Source of the DNA: Rhizobiaceae bacterium
GTDB lineage: Bacteria; Pseudomonadota; Alphaproteobacteria; Rhizobiales; Rhizobiaceae
Direction: 5' to 3'
Length of the DNA stretch: 64,000 bases
Assembly (NCBI GenBank): GCA_029212415.1
Contig: JARGOF010000026.1
Location: 1 to 64,000 of the forward strand
Of this stretch, positions 42,210 through 51,921 are shown piece by piece (positions within the stretch are counted from its first letter, which is position 1; every line of letters starts with the position of its first letter). The notes under the pieces are model-generated. The model was not told the DNA's origin. It saw only the letters and a program-made list of their open reading frames with translations, and did no database searches. The position numbers and the translations under genes are program-made.

Positions 42210-43669
42210 ACATCATGCAAATCAAGTTGATTGAGGCAGAAGGACGCGAGCGCGCCTATCGGTTGCGCATGCCGTTCCGCTTTGGCGTCAAAACCGCCAC
42301 CCATGGCCGCCAGGCGATCATGCGGGTGCGCATCAGACTGCAGGATGGACGCGAGGCTGAAGGCTATTCAGCTGAAGCGCTCGGCGCCAAATGGTTCGAC
42401 AAGGATCTGGCGCTGAGCGATGATGAAAACCATCACCAGTTGCGCAAATCTCTTGAACTGGCATCTGAAGCCTATCTGTCCAGTCCGGCGGCTGCGCCCT
42501 TTGCTCTGTTTGCGGACAATTACGACAACCATGTCGCTGCCTGCGGCAGACTGGCGCTCAACCCGCTGATTGCCAGTTACGGCCAATCGCTGGTCGACAG
42601 GGCCATTCTGGATGCGCTGTGCCGGGCACTGGATATCAGCTTCTATCAGGCGATGCGCAGCAATCTGGTCGGCCTGACGCCGCACCCGGTTGCACCGGAA
42701 CTCGATGGTTTCGATATGGCCTCGCTTTTTCACAATGCACAGCCTGCCCGTTCCATCGATGTGCGCCACACGGTGGGGCTTACCGACCCCATTCTTGTTT
42801 CTGATATTCCGGCAGATTTGCGGGTCACCGACGGCCTGCCTCAAGCGCTGGAGGAAGTGGTCACGACCTACGCGAATCGCTATTTCAAGATCAAGGTCGG
42901 CGGCAATGAGGCCGAGGACCTGGATCGGCTGACGCGCATTGCGTCGGTGCTTGACCGCAGCAAGGGCGCCTATCGCGCCACGCTGGACGGCAATGAACAA
43001 TATCCCGATGCAGCGGCCTTTGCCGACTTCTACGCGAAACTTGCAGAGGTGCCAGAACTTCAAAGGCTGTTGGCTTCGATCCTCTATGTGGAACAGCCGA
43101 TCAACCGCAAGGAAGCCCTGGCAAGACCGGTCAATGCAATCGCCCAAACGGTGCCGGTTATCATTGACGAGTCCGATGGCGCACTTTCGGCTTTTTCCCA
43201 GGCACGGGAATTGGGCTATACGGGCGTCTCGTCCAAGGCCTGCAAGGGCATTTACAAATCGATGATCAATTATGCCCGCTGTCAGGTCTGGAATGATGGT
43301 GGCGAAGGCACCTATTTCATGTCGGCGGAAGACCTGACCTGCGAACCGGGACTGGCCATCCAGCAGGACCTGGCGTTGATCAACCTGCTCGGGCTTACCC
43401 ATGTGGAGCGCAATGCCCATCATTTCATTGATGGATTTGGCGGGCGCCCTGACAGCGAGGCCCAGGCATTCCTCAGCGCCCATCCCGATCTTTATCACCG
43501 CCAGGACGGCGGCGTTCGGCTGCGACTGGAAGACGGGAAATTTGCAATAGGCTCACTTGATTGCAGCGGCTTTGGTACCGGGGTCTCACCGGATTTTGAC
43601 GCATTGGAACCCAAGCCGCCTGCTGCCTGGCCAAAGGCGATTGCAGGGGAGACTGCCGGCAATGATTGA
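42206..43669 (+). CDS. Enolase superfamily MLE-like enzyme, copy 2
   Basis: The 487-residue protein is longer than typical MR/MLE proteins (about 370-400). The catalytic set is intact: KIK at residues 228-230, metal ligands Asp261 (TLDGNE), Glu296 (YVEQPI) and Asp321/Glu322 (IIDESDG), and Lys344 (GVSSKACKG). An N-terminal capping domain precedes these and a long C-terminal region follows with EDLTCEPGLAIQQDLAL. The length plus DGNEQ suggest a distinct, little-known subfamily. Overlap of 4 bases with the ATPase and of 8 bases with the amidase place it in the same operon. Confidence 0.82.
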   Translation: MNIMQIKLIEAEGRERAYRLRMPFRFGVKTATHGRQAIMRVRIRLQDGREAEGYSAEALGAKWFDKDLALSDDENHHQLRKSLELASEAYLSSPAAAPFALFADNYDNHVAACGRLALNPLIASYGQSLVDRAILDALCRALDISFYQAMRSNLVGLTPHPVAPELDGFDMASLFHNAQPARSIDVRHTVGLTDPILVSDIPADLRVTDGLPQALEEVVTTYANRYFKIKVGGNEAEDLDRLTRIASVLDRSKGAYRATLDGNEQYPDAAAFADFYAKLAEVPELQRLLASILYVEQPINRKEALARPVNAIAQTVPVIIDESDGALSAFSQARELGYTGVSSKACKGIYKSMINYARCQVWNDGGEGTYFMSAEDLTCEPGLAIQQDLALINLLGLTHVERNAHHFIDGFGGRPDSEAQAFLSAHPDLYHRQDGGVRLRLEDGKFAIGSLDCSGFGTGVSPDFDALEPKPPAAWPKAIAGETAGND

Positions 43670-45077
43670 AGACTATGAAAGCCTCGACGCACTGGCGATT
43701 GCCGAACGCGTGCAGCGTGGCGCGGTTTCGCCCCTGGAGGTGCTCGAAACTTTCATTGCGCTTGCCGAGGCACGCAACCCCGCACTCAACGCCGTCGTGG
43801 CAACGCTTTATGACGAGGCACGGCAGGCGATTGACAAGGGCTTGGCAGACGGGCCGTTCAAAGGTGTGCCCTATCTGTTCAAGGAACTGGTGGTTTCGGT
43901 TCTGGGGACACCCAGCACCTCCGCCTCGCGTCTCTTTGCGCAGAACCAGCCGAGCGTCGAGAGTGCATTGGTCACCCGTTGCCGCAATGCCGGCATGATG
44001 ATCGTCGGCAAGACCAATTCGTCGGAACTGGGCCTGCAACCGGTGACGGAACCGCATCTGTTCGGCGCCACCCGCAATCCATGGAACCGCGACCATACGC
44101 CCGGCGGATCGAGCGGTGGTTCGGCGGCGGCGGTGGCTGCCGGCCTGTTGCCGATGAGCCACGCCACCGATGGCGGTGGATCCATCCGCATCCCTGCATC
44201 CTGCTGCGGGCTGTTCGGCATGAAACCGACCCGGGCGCGCATCACCGCCGGTCCGGAGGGCGGTGAAGGGCTTGCCGGACTTGCAAGCCAGCACGCCGTG
44301 ACACGGTCGGTGCGCGACAGCGCAGCCTTGCTCGATGCAACCGCCGGCCCCATGCCAGGTGATCCCTATTTTCCACCGCCTCCCGAACGCAGCTATCTTG
44401 AAGAAACCACACGCGATCCGGCCCGATTGCGCATTGCATTCTCCACGGCTGCACCCAATGGCGCCTTCGTCGATGCCGATTGCATCAAGGCCACTGAGGA
44501 CGCCGCAGCCCTGTGTGCCGATCTCGGACACTTTGTGGAAGAGGCCGAACCGGAATTTGATTTCGACGTGGCGCAGGCGGGTTTTCTGAACGTCTTTCAG
44601 GCCAATACAATGGCCAATATCGGTCGGGCTACCCAGGGCAGGCTACCAGCCGAAGGCCAGGTCGAACCCTTGACACGCGCCATTGCGGTGCGCGGTCTGG
44701 GCTTGTCTTCCGCCGATTATATCCACAGCCTCCAGGCGCTGCAGCGCGAGACGCGGCGCATTGCGGGTTTTTTCACCGGCTATGATGTCTGGCTGACACC
44801 GACACTTGCAACAACACCGCCGCGCCTCGGCCAGTTCGACACCAATGCAACCGATGTTGATCGGTGGCTTGCCAAACTGATGGCCTTCATCCCCTTCACA
44901 TTTCTGAGCAATATCACCGGTCAGCCGGCGATGTCCGTGCCGCTCGGCGTTTCACAAGAGGGGCTTCCCGTCGGCTGCCATTTTGCCGGTCGTTATGGTG
45001 AGGAAGGCCTGCTTTTCGCCCTGGCAGGACAGATCGAGCGGGCAAGACCGTGGATCGGTCGGCGCCCGCCCAATTAA
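43662..45077 (+). CDS. Amidase signature family hydrolase
   Basis: The 471-residue enzyme has the amidase signature: catalytic Lys74 (FKEL), the cis-serine in GGSSGGS (Ser150/151) and nucleophile Ser174 (DGGGSIRIP). It hydrolyses an amide (or related C-N bond) in the cytosol. The ATG at 43662 lies within the tail of the previous gene, overlapping by 8 bases. It ends the rightward cluster and converges on the ribose-type permease, 21 bases away, without a recognised hairpin. Combination with an aldolase and two enolase-type enzymes suggests an N-acylated or amide-containing substrate. Confidence 0.88.
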   Translation: MIEDYESLDALAIAERVQRGAVSPLEVLETFIALAEARNPALNAVVATLYDEARQAIDKGLADGPFKGVPYLFKELVVSVLGTPSTSASRLFAQNQPSVESALVTRCRNAGMMIVGKTNSSELGLQPVTEPHLFGATRNPWNRDHTPGGSSGGSAAAVAAGLLPMSHATDGGGSIRIPASCCGLFGMKPTRARITAGPEGGEGLAGLASQHAVTRSVRDSAALLDATAGPMPGDPYFPPPPERSYLEETTRDPARLRIAFSTAAPNGAFVDADCIKATEDAAALCADLGHFVEEAEPEFDFDVAQAGFLNVFQANTMANIGRATQGRLPAEGQVEPLTRAIAVRGLGLSSADYIHSLQALQRETRRIAGFFTGYDVWLTPTLATTPPRLGQFDTNATDVDRWLAKLMAFIPFTFLSNITGQPAMSVPLGVSQEGLPVGCHFAGRYGEEGLLFALAGQIERARPWIGRRPPN

Positions 45078-45098
45078 CCTGACAGCGGTTTTTCTTAC

Positions 45099-46100
45099 CT
45101 AGCCGATATCGGTGACTTCGCGGCCTCTGGTCAATTGCGAGATCGTCACGGCAAGGATCAAGGCGCCGCCGTTGAAGACATTGGTGACCCAGAGCGGGAT
45201 GCCCAGCATGGTCAGGCCGGTGATGCCTGTACCGAGGAAATAGACCGCGACGACTGCGCCCAGCGGATTGAAGCGGCCGGGCAGAATGGTGGTGGATCCG
45301 AGGAAGGCCGCAGCAAAGGCCGGCAGCAGATAATTCAGACCGGAGTAGGGATCGGCTGAACCCAAAATGCCTGCGTACATGACACCGCCGATCGAGGCGA
45401 CAACGGCAGAGGTGATCAGCGCGCCGACACGCATCTTGTCGACTGAAATACCATTGAGCCGCGCGACTTCGCGTCCACGCCCGACAAACAGCAGCCGGCG
45501 TCCCAGCGGGGTGAAATCGAAAATGTACCACATGATGATCATCGCAATCAGCGCATAATAGAAGACGTAGGGCACATTGAGAAAACGTCCGCCGACAACG
45601 GCCATGATCAGGGCGTTGTCGATGCCGCCAATGGTCGAGGAATTGGTCATCCACTGCACGATACCGGTCATCAGCGATGTGGAGCCGAGCGTGACCACCA
45701 GGGAGGGAATGCGGAAATAGACGATAAAAAGGGAATGGAACAGGCCGATGAAGACACCGGCTCCAATCGCAATGATGATGCAGGCAACGATGGGAACATC
45801 GTACCAGGCATTCAGGACGCCGATCAGGCAGGAGGACACGGTCAGCGTCGCACCGACCGAAAGGTCATAATCGCCGGCCGTCAAGGGCACGATGATCGCC
45901 AGCGCCAGCAAGGCAGCCGGCGCGTAAGAGGCAAACAGGATCGAGAAATTGCCCCAGTTGAAGAAGGAGACAGGCATGGCAATGCTGAAACCGGCAATCA
46001 ACAGCAGCCAAACCAGGATCAGCGCGAAACGCTCAAAGATCCTGAGATAATTGGTTTTGGGGCCCGTGGCGGTGGATGCCGCCTTGTCAGTTTCAGTCAT
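45099..46100 (-). CDS. Ribose-type ABC transporter permease
   Basis: The 333-residue inner-membrane permease has the RbsC-type fold with FSILFASYAPAALLALAIIVPLTAGDYDLSVGATL near the N-terminus (described by position residues 50-85) and FLGSTTILPGRFNPLG. Only one permease gene is present, so it should act as a homodimer. It begins 3 bases after the ATPase stop. Function: import of a small sugar-like or nucleoside-like compound for the HyuAB/LeuCD module, based on the shared regulatory site. Confidence 0.88.
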   Translation of the reverse strand: MTETDKAASTATGPKTNYLRIFERFALILVWLLLIAGFSIAMPVSFFNWGNFSILFASYAPAALLALAIIVPLTAGDYDLSVGATLTVSSCLIGVLNAWYDVPIVACIIIAIGAGVFIGLFHSLFIVYFRIPSLVVTLGSTSLMTGIVQWMTNSSTIGGIDNALIMAVVGGRFLNVPYVFYYALIAMIIMWYIFDFTPLGRRLLFVGRGREVARLNGISVDKMRVGALITSAVVASIGGVMYAGILGSADPYSGLNYLLPAFAAAFLGSTTILPGRFNPLGAVVAVYFLGTGITGLTMLGIPLWVTNVFNGGALILAVTISQLTRGREVTDIG

Positions 46101-46103
46101 GGA

Positions 46104-47741
46104 TCAACTCTGTGTTTTCTGTGAAGCCTGCGGATGAATGATATTCTCAACAGCTTCTACCGAGCCATAGCAGGCCTCTGTGATATTGTCCTTGCTGACG
46201 TCACCGCCAGTAATTTCCTCGACGATACGCCCGCGCGCAAAAACCAGGACCCGGTCACAGATCTCGGCCAATTGCTCGGCATCGGTGCTGGCGCAGACGA
46301 TGGACATGCCCTTGCTTGCAGCCAGTTTGAGCGCCTTGAAGATATTGTCGCGCGTTCCCACGTCAACGCCCTGCGTCGGCTCATCCAGCAAGAGCAGCAT
46401 GGGTTGGCGCTTCATCCACCGGGCGATCAGCACCTTTTGGGCATTGCCGCCTGACAGCGCACCCAGCGACAGCCCCGGATCGTTCGGACGGACTTCATAT
46501 TCCTGGCCCAGCCGGAAGGCTTCCTTCTTCATGGATCGATTGCTGAGGAACCCGTGAGAGAAGTATTTTTCAATGTCCGGCAGCAGCATGTTTTCAAAAA
46601 TGGAAATGCTGCCGACGCCGCTTTGCTCGGCGCGATCGCCGGGCAGCAGCGCAAAATTATTCTTGATGGCTTTTTTCGGCGTCATGGCGCTGATGTCCAT
46701 CGGCTCTGCTCCGGGCAGCGCAATGGAGCCGCCATCGGCACTTGTCGCACCAAAGACCAGATAGGGAATCTTGTCATATCCCGAACCAATCAGCCCGGTC
46801 ATACCCAGAATTTCGCCCTTGCCGATATCGATGTCGCACGGGGGAATGCCGTGACCTTGCAGACCCCGTATGGATGCAAATGTCGGCATTTTTTCCGTGA
46901 GCAGCGTTTGGCGATCCGCTGATCGCTCAAGCTTGCGCCCGATTATCATTTCCACCATCTTTTCATGGGTGGCGTCGCGCGTATCGATCTGGCCCGAAAC
47001 GCGACCATCGCGCAGCACCGTGACCCTGTCGGTGATCTGCATGACCTCTTCGATGTCATGAGAAATGAAGATCACGCTGGATCCGTGCGCCTTGATCCGG
47101 CGCACCAGATCAAACAGTTTCTCGACGCCTTCCTTGGGCAGAAAGGGTGTTGGTTCATCAAGCAGGACAAGGCCAGGTTTGCCGGTTATTTCGCTGCCTT
47201 CGCGGATTTCCTCAAAGGCCCGCACGATGGCAAGCAGCGCGCGATTGACGGCGCTCAGTTCATCAACGCGCCGCCAAGACTCGATATGCACGCCATAACG
47301 CTCAAGCGTTTCCTGCGCAGCCGCCTTTTCACGGCGCCAGTTGATCATGCCTTTGGCGGCCAGGGCAATCTGCGCCAGACGCAGGTTTTCCAGAACGGTA
47401 AGTGAGGGTACAAGACCAAGATTCTGATGCACGAAGCTCATACCCAAACGCCGGAAATCACTGGGTTTGAGCGGCAGGCTGACATCCTGCCCGTTGAATT
47501 GCATGCGGCCACCGGCATCGGGTGCATGAAAACCGGCCAGCACTTTGATCAGTGTGGATTTTCCCGAGCCATTGGTGCCCAGAAGGCCATGAACCTCGCC
47601 AGGCATCACATCGATTGAAACGCTGTCGAGTGCCCGGGTTGCCTGAAAGGATTTCGAGATATTCTCAAGTCGAAGCGTAGGCGGCGTCAAAGACGCCGCC
47701 TTGTTCTGTGTGTCCAAAACTTCCGTTTCAGAATTTTTCAC
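46104..47741 (-). CDS. Ribose-type ABC transporter tandem ATPase
   Basis: The 545-residue protein has two ABC domains; about 20 extra residues precede the first. Walker A is GTNGSGKST near residues 53-61, with a Walker B VLLDEPTPFL; the second domain has GLIGSGYDK in place of Walker A and LSGGNAQKVLIARW. This is typical for RbsA-like ATPases in which the second site is degenerate. The gene follows the binding-protein gene by 5 bases and precedes the permease by 3, so the transporter is one operon. Confidence 0.88.
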   Translation of the reverse strand: MKNSETEVLDTQNKAASLTPPTLRLENISKSFQATRALDSVSIDVMPGEVHGLLGTNGSGKSTLIKVLAGFHAPDAGGRMQFNGQDVSLPLKPSDFRRLGMSFVHQNLGLVPSLTVLENLRLAQIALAAKGMINWRREKAAAQETLERYGVHIESWRRVDELSAVNRALLAIVRAFEEIREGSEITGKPGLVLLDEPTPFLPKEGVEKLFDLVRRIKAHGSSVIFISHDIEEVMQITDRVTVLRDGRVSGQIDTRDATHEKMVEMIIGRKLERSADRQTLLTEKMPTFASIRGLQGHGIPPCDIDIGKGEILGMTGLIGSGYDKIPYLVFGATSADGGSIALPGAEPMDISAMTPKKAIKNNFALLPGDRAEQSGVGSISIFENMLLPDIEKYFSHGFLSNRSMKKEAFRLGQEYEVRPNDPGLSLGALSGGNAQKVLIARWMKRQPMLLLLDEPTQGVDVGTRDNIFKALKLAASKGMSIVCASTDAEQLAEICDRVLVFARGRIVEEITGGDVSKDNITEACYGSVEAVENIIHPQASQKTQS

Positions 47742-47746
47742 TGCGC

Positions 47747-48865
47747 TTATTCCATGCCCCAGAGTTTACGGAAGCCGGCGACATAGGCATCACCATAGCC
47801 CGTATCAAACTGAGCTGGCTTGCCGGCATCTGCTACATTGTCCTTGTCGAAAATGTAGAAAGGAACGTTGAGCTTGTCCGGTACAGGAAGACCACACAGG
47901 TCACGCATATGTCCGTCAACGGTGGCATAGGCGATCCAGTCGAGACTCTCACCGATGTTCATGTCGACAGATCCGTCATGAATGAAATCGAGCACAAAGG
48001 GCGTTCCGTTGAAGGTTGCAACCTTGACCTTGCCCAATGTGCCGGTCAGCCGAAGAGCCGGAACGACAAATTGTGACATGGAGTCATAGATCGGAATGAT
48101 CACATCGATTTCAGGGTTTGACTGCAGAACGGCCTGCACGGACTGCTGAATCTTTGTTCCCCATTCGGCAACGCCAACATTGATTTCGCGGACGATTTTG
48201 CAATCGGGGCAATTTTCAGCCAGTTCACTTTCAAAGCCGGCAACCAACGGGATGGTCGGTGGCACTTCGCGTGAAACGACGATGGCAATATTGCCTTTGC
48301 CATTGGTGTTGACGGTGACCCAATTGGCCAGAATCTTGCCGATTTCGTTGAAACCGATCGGCAGGCTGCTGGAAATCAAAGGATGTGGTTCGAAGGAGGG
48401 ATCATAGAAATGAGACGTCATGACCTTGACGCCGGCATCCGATGCCGCCTTGACCTGAGGGGCAACCGTATCGGGAGAAATGCCTGAGATCAGATCGATG
48501 ACATCGAACTTGCTGCGAATGGCAAAGTCAAAACCCTGCACCCACTGGCTCGGCTGACCCTGATTTTCCCATTCGACAACTTCGAGACCAATTTCATCGC
48601 CGACAACTTTCATGCGGTCAATGATGCCCTTGAGAAAGGGGTTGGCGCTGCTGTTGGGAATGGACAGCATTTTCTTGCCGGCGGCACAGGCCTTGATGTC
48701 AAAAGGCTCGCCCGGGGCAGTGAATACGGGCGATTCTGTATAGGTAGAGAGACGCTCCTTGGCGCGCGTCATTCCATCGTCGGCGCTCTGGGCACTGAGC
48801 GTTGGCGCGACCAGCGCCACCGCAAGTGCCGACGCCATGGTCGAAATTTTCCAGAAATTATTCAT
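47747..48865 (-). CDS. Periplasmic binding protein, ribose-type
   Basis: The 372-residue protein has a signal peptide (residues 1-26, ending LSAQSA) and a Peripla_BP_4-like body, beginning after an unusually long linker with KKMLSIPNSSANPFLKGIID near residues 65-84. Two pairs of cysteines (NCPDCK, and elsewhere) are visible, possibly forming disulfides. It is longer than RbsB (about 290). First gene of the importer operon, with a GAGGAG before the ATG at 48865. A TGAATACGCATTCA operator lies 62 bp upstream. Confidence 0.86.
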   Translation of the reverse strand: MNNFWKISTMASALAVALVAPTLSAQSADDGMTRAKERLSTYTESPVFTAPGEPFDIKACAAGKKMLSIPNSSANPFLKGIIDRMKVVGDEIGLEVVEWENQGQPSQWVQGFDFAIRSKFDVIDLISGISPDTVAPQVKAASDAGVKVMTSHFYDPSFEPHPLISSSLPIGFNEIGKILANWVTVNTNGKGNIAIVVSREVPPTIPLVAGFESELAENCPDCKIVREINVGVAEWGTKIQQSVQAVLQSNPEIDVIIPIYDSMSQFVVPALRLTGTLGKVKVATFNGTPFVLDFIHDGSVDMNIGESLDWIAYATVDGHMRDLCGLPVPDKLNVPFYIFDKDNVADAGKPAQFDTGYGDAYVAGFRKLWGME

Positions 48866-48926
48866 TTGCTTCTCCTCATTATGTCACGCGGCGACTTTAG
48901 ATTGACAAACCTTGATGCCGCTTGTT

Positions 48927-48940
48927 TGAATACGCATTCA
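48927..48940. promoter_or_regulatory. LacI-type operator, copy 1
   Basis: TGAATACGCATTCA, a 14-bp near-palindrome with a central CG as in LacI-family operators. It sits between the binding-protein gene (48865, minus) and the LacI gene (49021, plus). The identical 14 bases occur at 54036-54049. Confidence 0.75.
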
Positions 48941-49020
48941 TATAGTTCCGCATTTGAGTGTCTTGAGTCAATCGTTTAGTACAGATCAGCATCCATTTAT
49001 ATTCAGGCAGGCATTGGCAA

Positions 49021-50106
49021 ATGAAGCGAAAAACGACCCGCGTAACGTCCTACGATGTGGCAAAACTCGCCGGAGTTTCGCAGCCTACGGTCTCACGTGC
49101 CTTTACGCCCAATGCCAGCATAGCCAAGGATAAACGCGACCGCGTGCTTGCTGCGGCCAAGCAATTGCACTACCTGCCCAACTCGATCGCCGCCAGCCTG
49201 TCGAGCGCCCGCAGCAACATCGTGGCAGTGATAGTCGGGGACATGCACAATCCGTTTTATTCCGAAAGCCTGCAGGCTTTCATCAATCGCCTGCAGGCGA
49301 CAAACCGGCAGGTTCTGGCCTTTACGGTGGAGGATGGCCGTGACTGCGACGCCGTGCTGATGCAGGCCTTGCGCTACCATGTTGACGGTATTGTGGTGAC
49401 ATCGGCAAACCTGTCTTCCGACCTGATCAGCCTCAGCCGGGAGGTCGGCATTCCCATCGCCCTGTTCAATCGCAGCACCTCAGACCCGACCCTGACCTCG
49501 GTACGCTGTGACAGCGTGCAGGGAGGCGGCCTTCTGGCCGACGCAATGTTTGCAGCCGGTGCGCAGAGCTACCTGATCGTGCGTGGGGATCCGCAGGGCT
49601 CGACCAGCCGTTTGCGTGTCAAAGGCTTCCGCGATGCATTGGCTTCGTTCGGCATCGGTGACAGCGCAATCACCGAAATTGACGGGGGATCAAGCTATGC
49701 GGGCAGCTACAGGGCGATCAGCAATCATTTTGACAGCCCGGCACCACAGTTCCCCGATGCCATTTTTGCAGTCAATGACATCATGGCCATTGGCTGCATT
49801 GATGCGCTTCGTGCCAAATTCAATATTGCCATTCCCGGCGATATCATGCTTGCCGGCTTTGATGGAATCCGAGAAGGGCGCCTCGGCCCCTACCACCTGA
49901 CAACGGTTCGCCAACCGATTGAAGACATGGTCACCAAAACGCTGGATCTTCTGGGCCGTGACAATCAGGGTGAAAAATCCGCGACCCAGGTCAATTGCGT
50001 GCTGCCCGGCATATTCATACCGGGCAGAACCGTGCCGGGGTTGGTGGAAATAGCGCCGGACAAGGCGCTGGAAGCCGATATTGAAAGCATCTCCGGAAAA
50101 AACTAG
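49021..50106 (+). CDS. LacI-family transcriptional regulator
   Basis: The 361-residue repressor has the N-terminal LacI helix-turn-helix (TSYDVAKLAGVSQPTVSRAF, residues 9-28) and hinge, then a periplasmic-binding-protein-like effector domain beginning NIVAVIVGDMHNPFYSE. Such regulators sense sugars or similar small molecules. It is divergent from the ribose-type importer and 33 bases from the convergent hyuB-like gene. A perfect copy of the operator-like 14-mer lies upstream of it and again 5 kb away, marking the regulon. Effector unknown. Confidence 0.9.
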   Translation: MKRKTTRVTSYDVAKLAGVSQPTVSRAFTPNASIAKDKRDRVLAAAKQLHYLPNSIAASLSSARSNIVAVIVGDMHNPFYSESLQAFINRLQATNRQVLAFTVEDGRDCDAVLMQALRYHVDGIVVTSANLSSDLISLSREVGIPIALFNRSTSDPTLTSVRCDSVQGGGLLADAMFAAGAQSYLIVRGDPQGSTSRLRVKGFRDALASFGIGDSAITEIDGGSSYAGSYRAISNHFDSPAPQFPDAIFAVNDIMAIGCIDALRAKFNIAIPGDIMLAGFDGIREGRLGPYHLTTVRQPIEDMVTKTLDLLGRDNQGEKSATQVNCVLPGIFIPGRTVPGLVEIAPDKALEADIESISGKN

Positions 50107-50138
50107 GGGCTTTTCCGGAGATGCTGCTTCAGCTAGGC

Positions 50139-51917
50139 CTATTCCGCTGCCTCATGAACGCCGGGAATGAATCCGAAGTCAAAGGGCTCGGGCTCGCCGC
50201 GTGTTTTTCGCATCTCGTCGCGAAGCGCCTCTGTCGCCGCCTCATCAACGACATTGTCTCGTCCGATGACAACGCCATAATCGCTTTTGGCCCGTTCATG
50301 CGACACCAGATCAATGCAGACATCCTTTCTGACGGCGGCAATCGGCCGATCCAGCGGATCGCCCCAGCCTCCGGATCCCGCCGTGATGAAAATCACCCGG
50401 TCACCGGGTTCCACAGTAAGATTGTCGAGCTTTGACTTGATGCGTTCGGGCTTGTCCGCACCGGCGCGATGCAGCCATTTGCTCGATGTACCGCCGTGCA
50501 GGCCACCATTGATGCCCCAGGGTGGAACCGTTTCGCGGTCATCATGGATGGAGATCGTGCCGGGCTCCAGAAGACGATAAATCTTCTCGATTCCCGCACC
50601 ACCGCGATGCAGGCCTGCGCCGCCGGCATCCTTGACCGGACGATAGCTTTCGACCAGCACCGGATAGTAATTTTCGATGTATTCAACCGGTGTTGCACTG
50701 AACAGAGGCCACCAGGCGTGGCCGTCAAAGCCATCCCCCAGCGGTCTGCCGGGCACACCGCCGAACAGCAGTTCCATCAACTGGAAATATTTGCCGTTCT
50801 TGTCGTGACCGGTAAAGATGAAATGCGGGCTGGTGCCATAGCCGGCAGCCATCGACAGATGCGGAGCCTTCTGGCCAAGCGCGCCGGCCTGACAATCGAA
50901 GAACCGTGTATGGGTGTTCAAGCGGTTTGACAGGGCCGCAGGGAACTTGGGATTCAACAGGCTGCCTTCCGGCAGAATGATCTCGAACAGATCATAAAAA
51001 CCCTCGTTGAACATGATCTTCGGATCGAAAGCCATGATCATGTAAACGCCAAAGAACAGTTTGCAGAGCCCTTCGTGAATGTGGAAGTTGATCGGCCCTT
51101 CCGCCTGCGGGTCCGTGCCGGTCCAGTCAATCACCGCAACATCACCGCGTCGGTAGATGGAAAGATGCATCTTGAACGGGCCGTTGCCCAGGCCGTCATC
51201 ATCGACATAATCGGTGAATGTGACGGGTTCAGACGAAATATATTTGTTGATCAGAATGCGCATGGCCTCACGGGTGCGATCCATCAGCATGTCGCAGGCC
51301 TCGACATAGACATCACGGCCGAAACGATCACAGATTTCATTGACACGCTTGACCGCCGTGCGGCAGCCGGCAATCAATGCCATCAGATCGGCACGGTTCA
51401 TGTCGGGCGTGCGCGAATTGTTGAGCATGATGTCGAGCACACCCTGATTGAGCTTGCCCTTTTCATAGATCTTGACCGGAGGAACGCGCAGCCCCTCCTC
51501 CCAGATCGTGCGTGCGTCTGCCGGCATGGAGCCCGGCACCTTGCCGCCAACATCGACCATATGGCCGAAAATCGAGCTGAAGCCGACATGCACATCTTCG
51601 TGAAAGATCGGCAGCATCACGCACCAGTCATTGTTGTGCGAGATGGACCCCTTACAGGCGTAGGGATCGTTCCAGACGAACACATCCCCTTCATTGATAT
51701 CGTCGCCATATTGATCGACGATGGCCGGAATATAGGAGCCGAACTGGCCAACAATCATCTGCCCCTGGGCATTACAGATCATCGGAAATTCGTCATGCTG
51801 CTCGCGGATCACCGGCGAGAGCGCGATGCGCACCACGACGCTGTCCATTTCAAAGCGGGCATTGAGAAGTGCATTCTCGATCAGGTCGAGTGTGATGGGA
51901 TCAACTGTCTTGGTCAT
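50139..51917 (-). CDS. Hydantoinase B/oxoprolinase-like subunit
   Basis: The 592-residue protein belongs to the HyuB/oxoprolinase-beta family (PF02538-like), which with HyuA opens five-membered cyclic imides or lactams using ATP. Typical segments are DPITLDLIENALLNARFEM at the start, FVWNDPYACKGSISHNNDW and HMVDVGGKVPG, and near the end the glycine-rich GGAGLHRGGAGIEK. The ATG at 51917 is used since GGGAGAATG lies upstream; a longer frame into the HyuA gene is ignored. It starts 4 bases after the HyuA stop. Substrate may be hydantoin, N-methylhydantoin, 5-oxoproline or another cyclic imide; the LeuCD neighbours argue against simple oxoproline. Confidence 0.87.
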   Translation of the reverse strand: MTKTVDPITLDLIENALLNARFEMDSVVVRIALSPVIREQHDEFPMICNAQGQMIVGQFGSYIPAIVDQYGDDINEGDVFVWNDPYACKGSISHNNDWCVMLPIFHEDVHVGFSSIFGHMVDVGGKVPGSMPADARTIWEEGLRVPPVKIYEKGKLNQGVLDIMLNNSRTPDMNRADLMALIAGCRTAVKRVNEICDRFGRDVYVEACDMLMDRTREAMRILINKYISSEPVTFTDYVDDDGLGNGPFKMHLSIYRRGDVAVIDWTGTDPQAEGPINFHIHEGLCKLFFGVYMIMAFDPKIMFNEGFYDLFEIILPEGSLLNPKFPAALSNRLNTHTRFFDCQAGALGQKAPHLSMAAGYGTSPHFIFTGHDKNGKYFQLMELLFGGVPGRPLGDGFDGHAWWPLFSATPVEYIENYYPVLVESYRPVKDAGGAGLHRGGAGIEKIYRLLEPGTISIHDDRETVPPWGINGGLHGGTSSKWLHRAGADKPERIKSKLDNLTVEPGDRVIFITAGSGGWGDPLDRPIAAVRKDVCIDLVSHERAKSDYGVVIGRDNVVDEAATEALRDEMRKTRGEPEPFDFGFIPGVHEAAE

Positions 51918-51921
51918 GATA

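Noticed and set aside
42368-44531. Minus-strand open frames opposite the enolase-type and amidase genes
   Set aside because: Both overlap genes with complete catalytic motifs on the plus strand and have no motif of their own.
48866-48926. Attempt to place a sigma70 promoter for the binding-protein gene near the operator
   Set aside because: No -35/-10 pair with 16-18 bp spacing looked convincing, so only the operator is reported.
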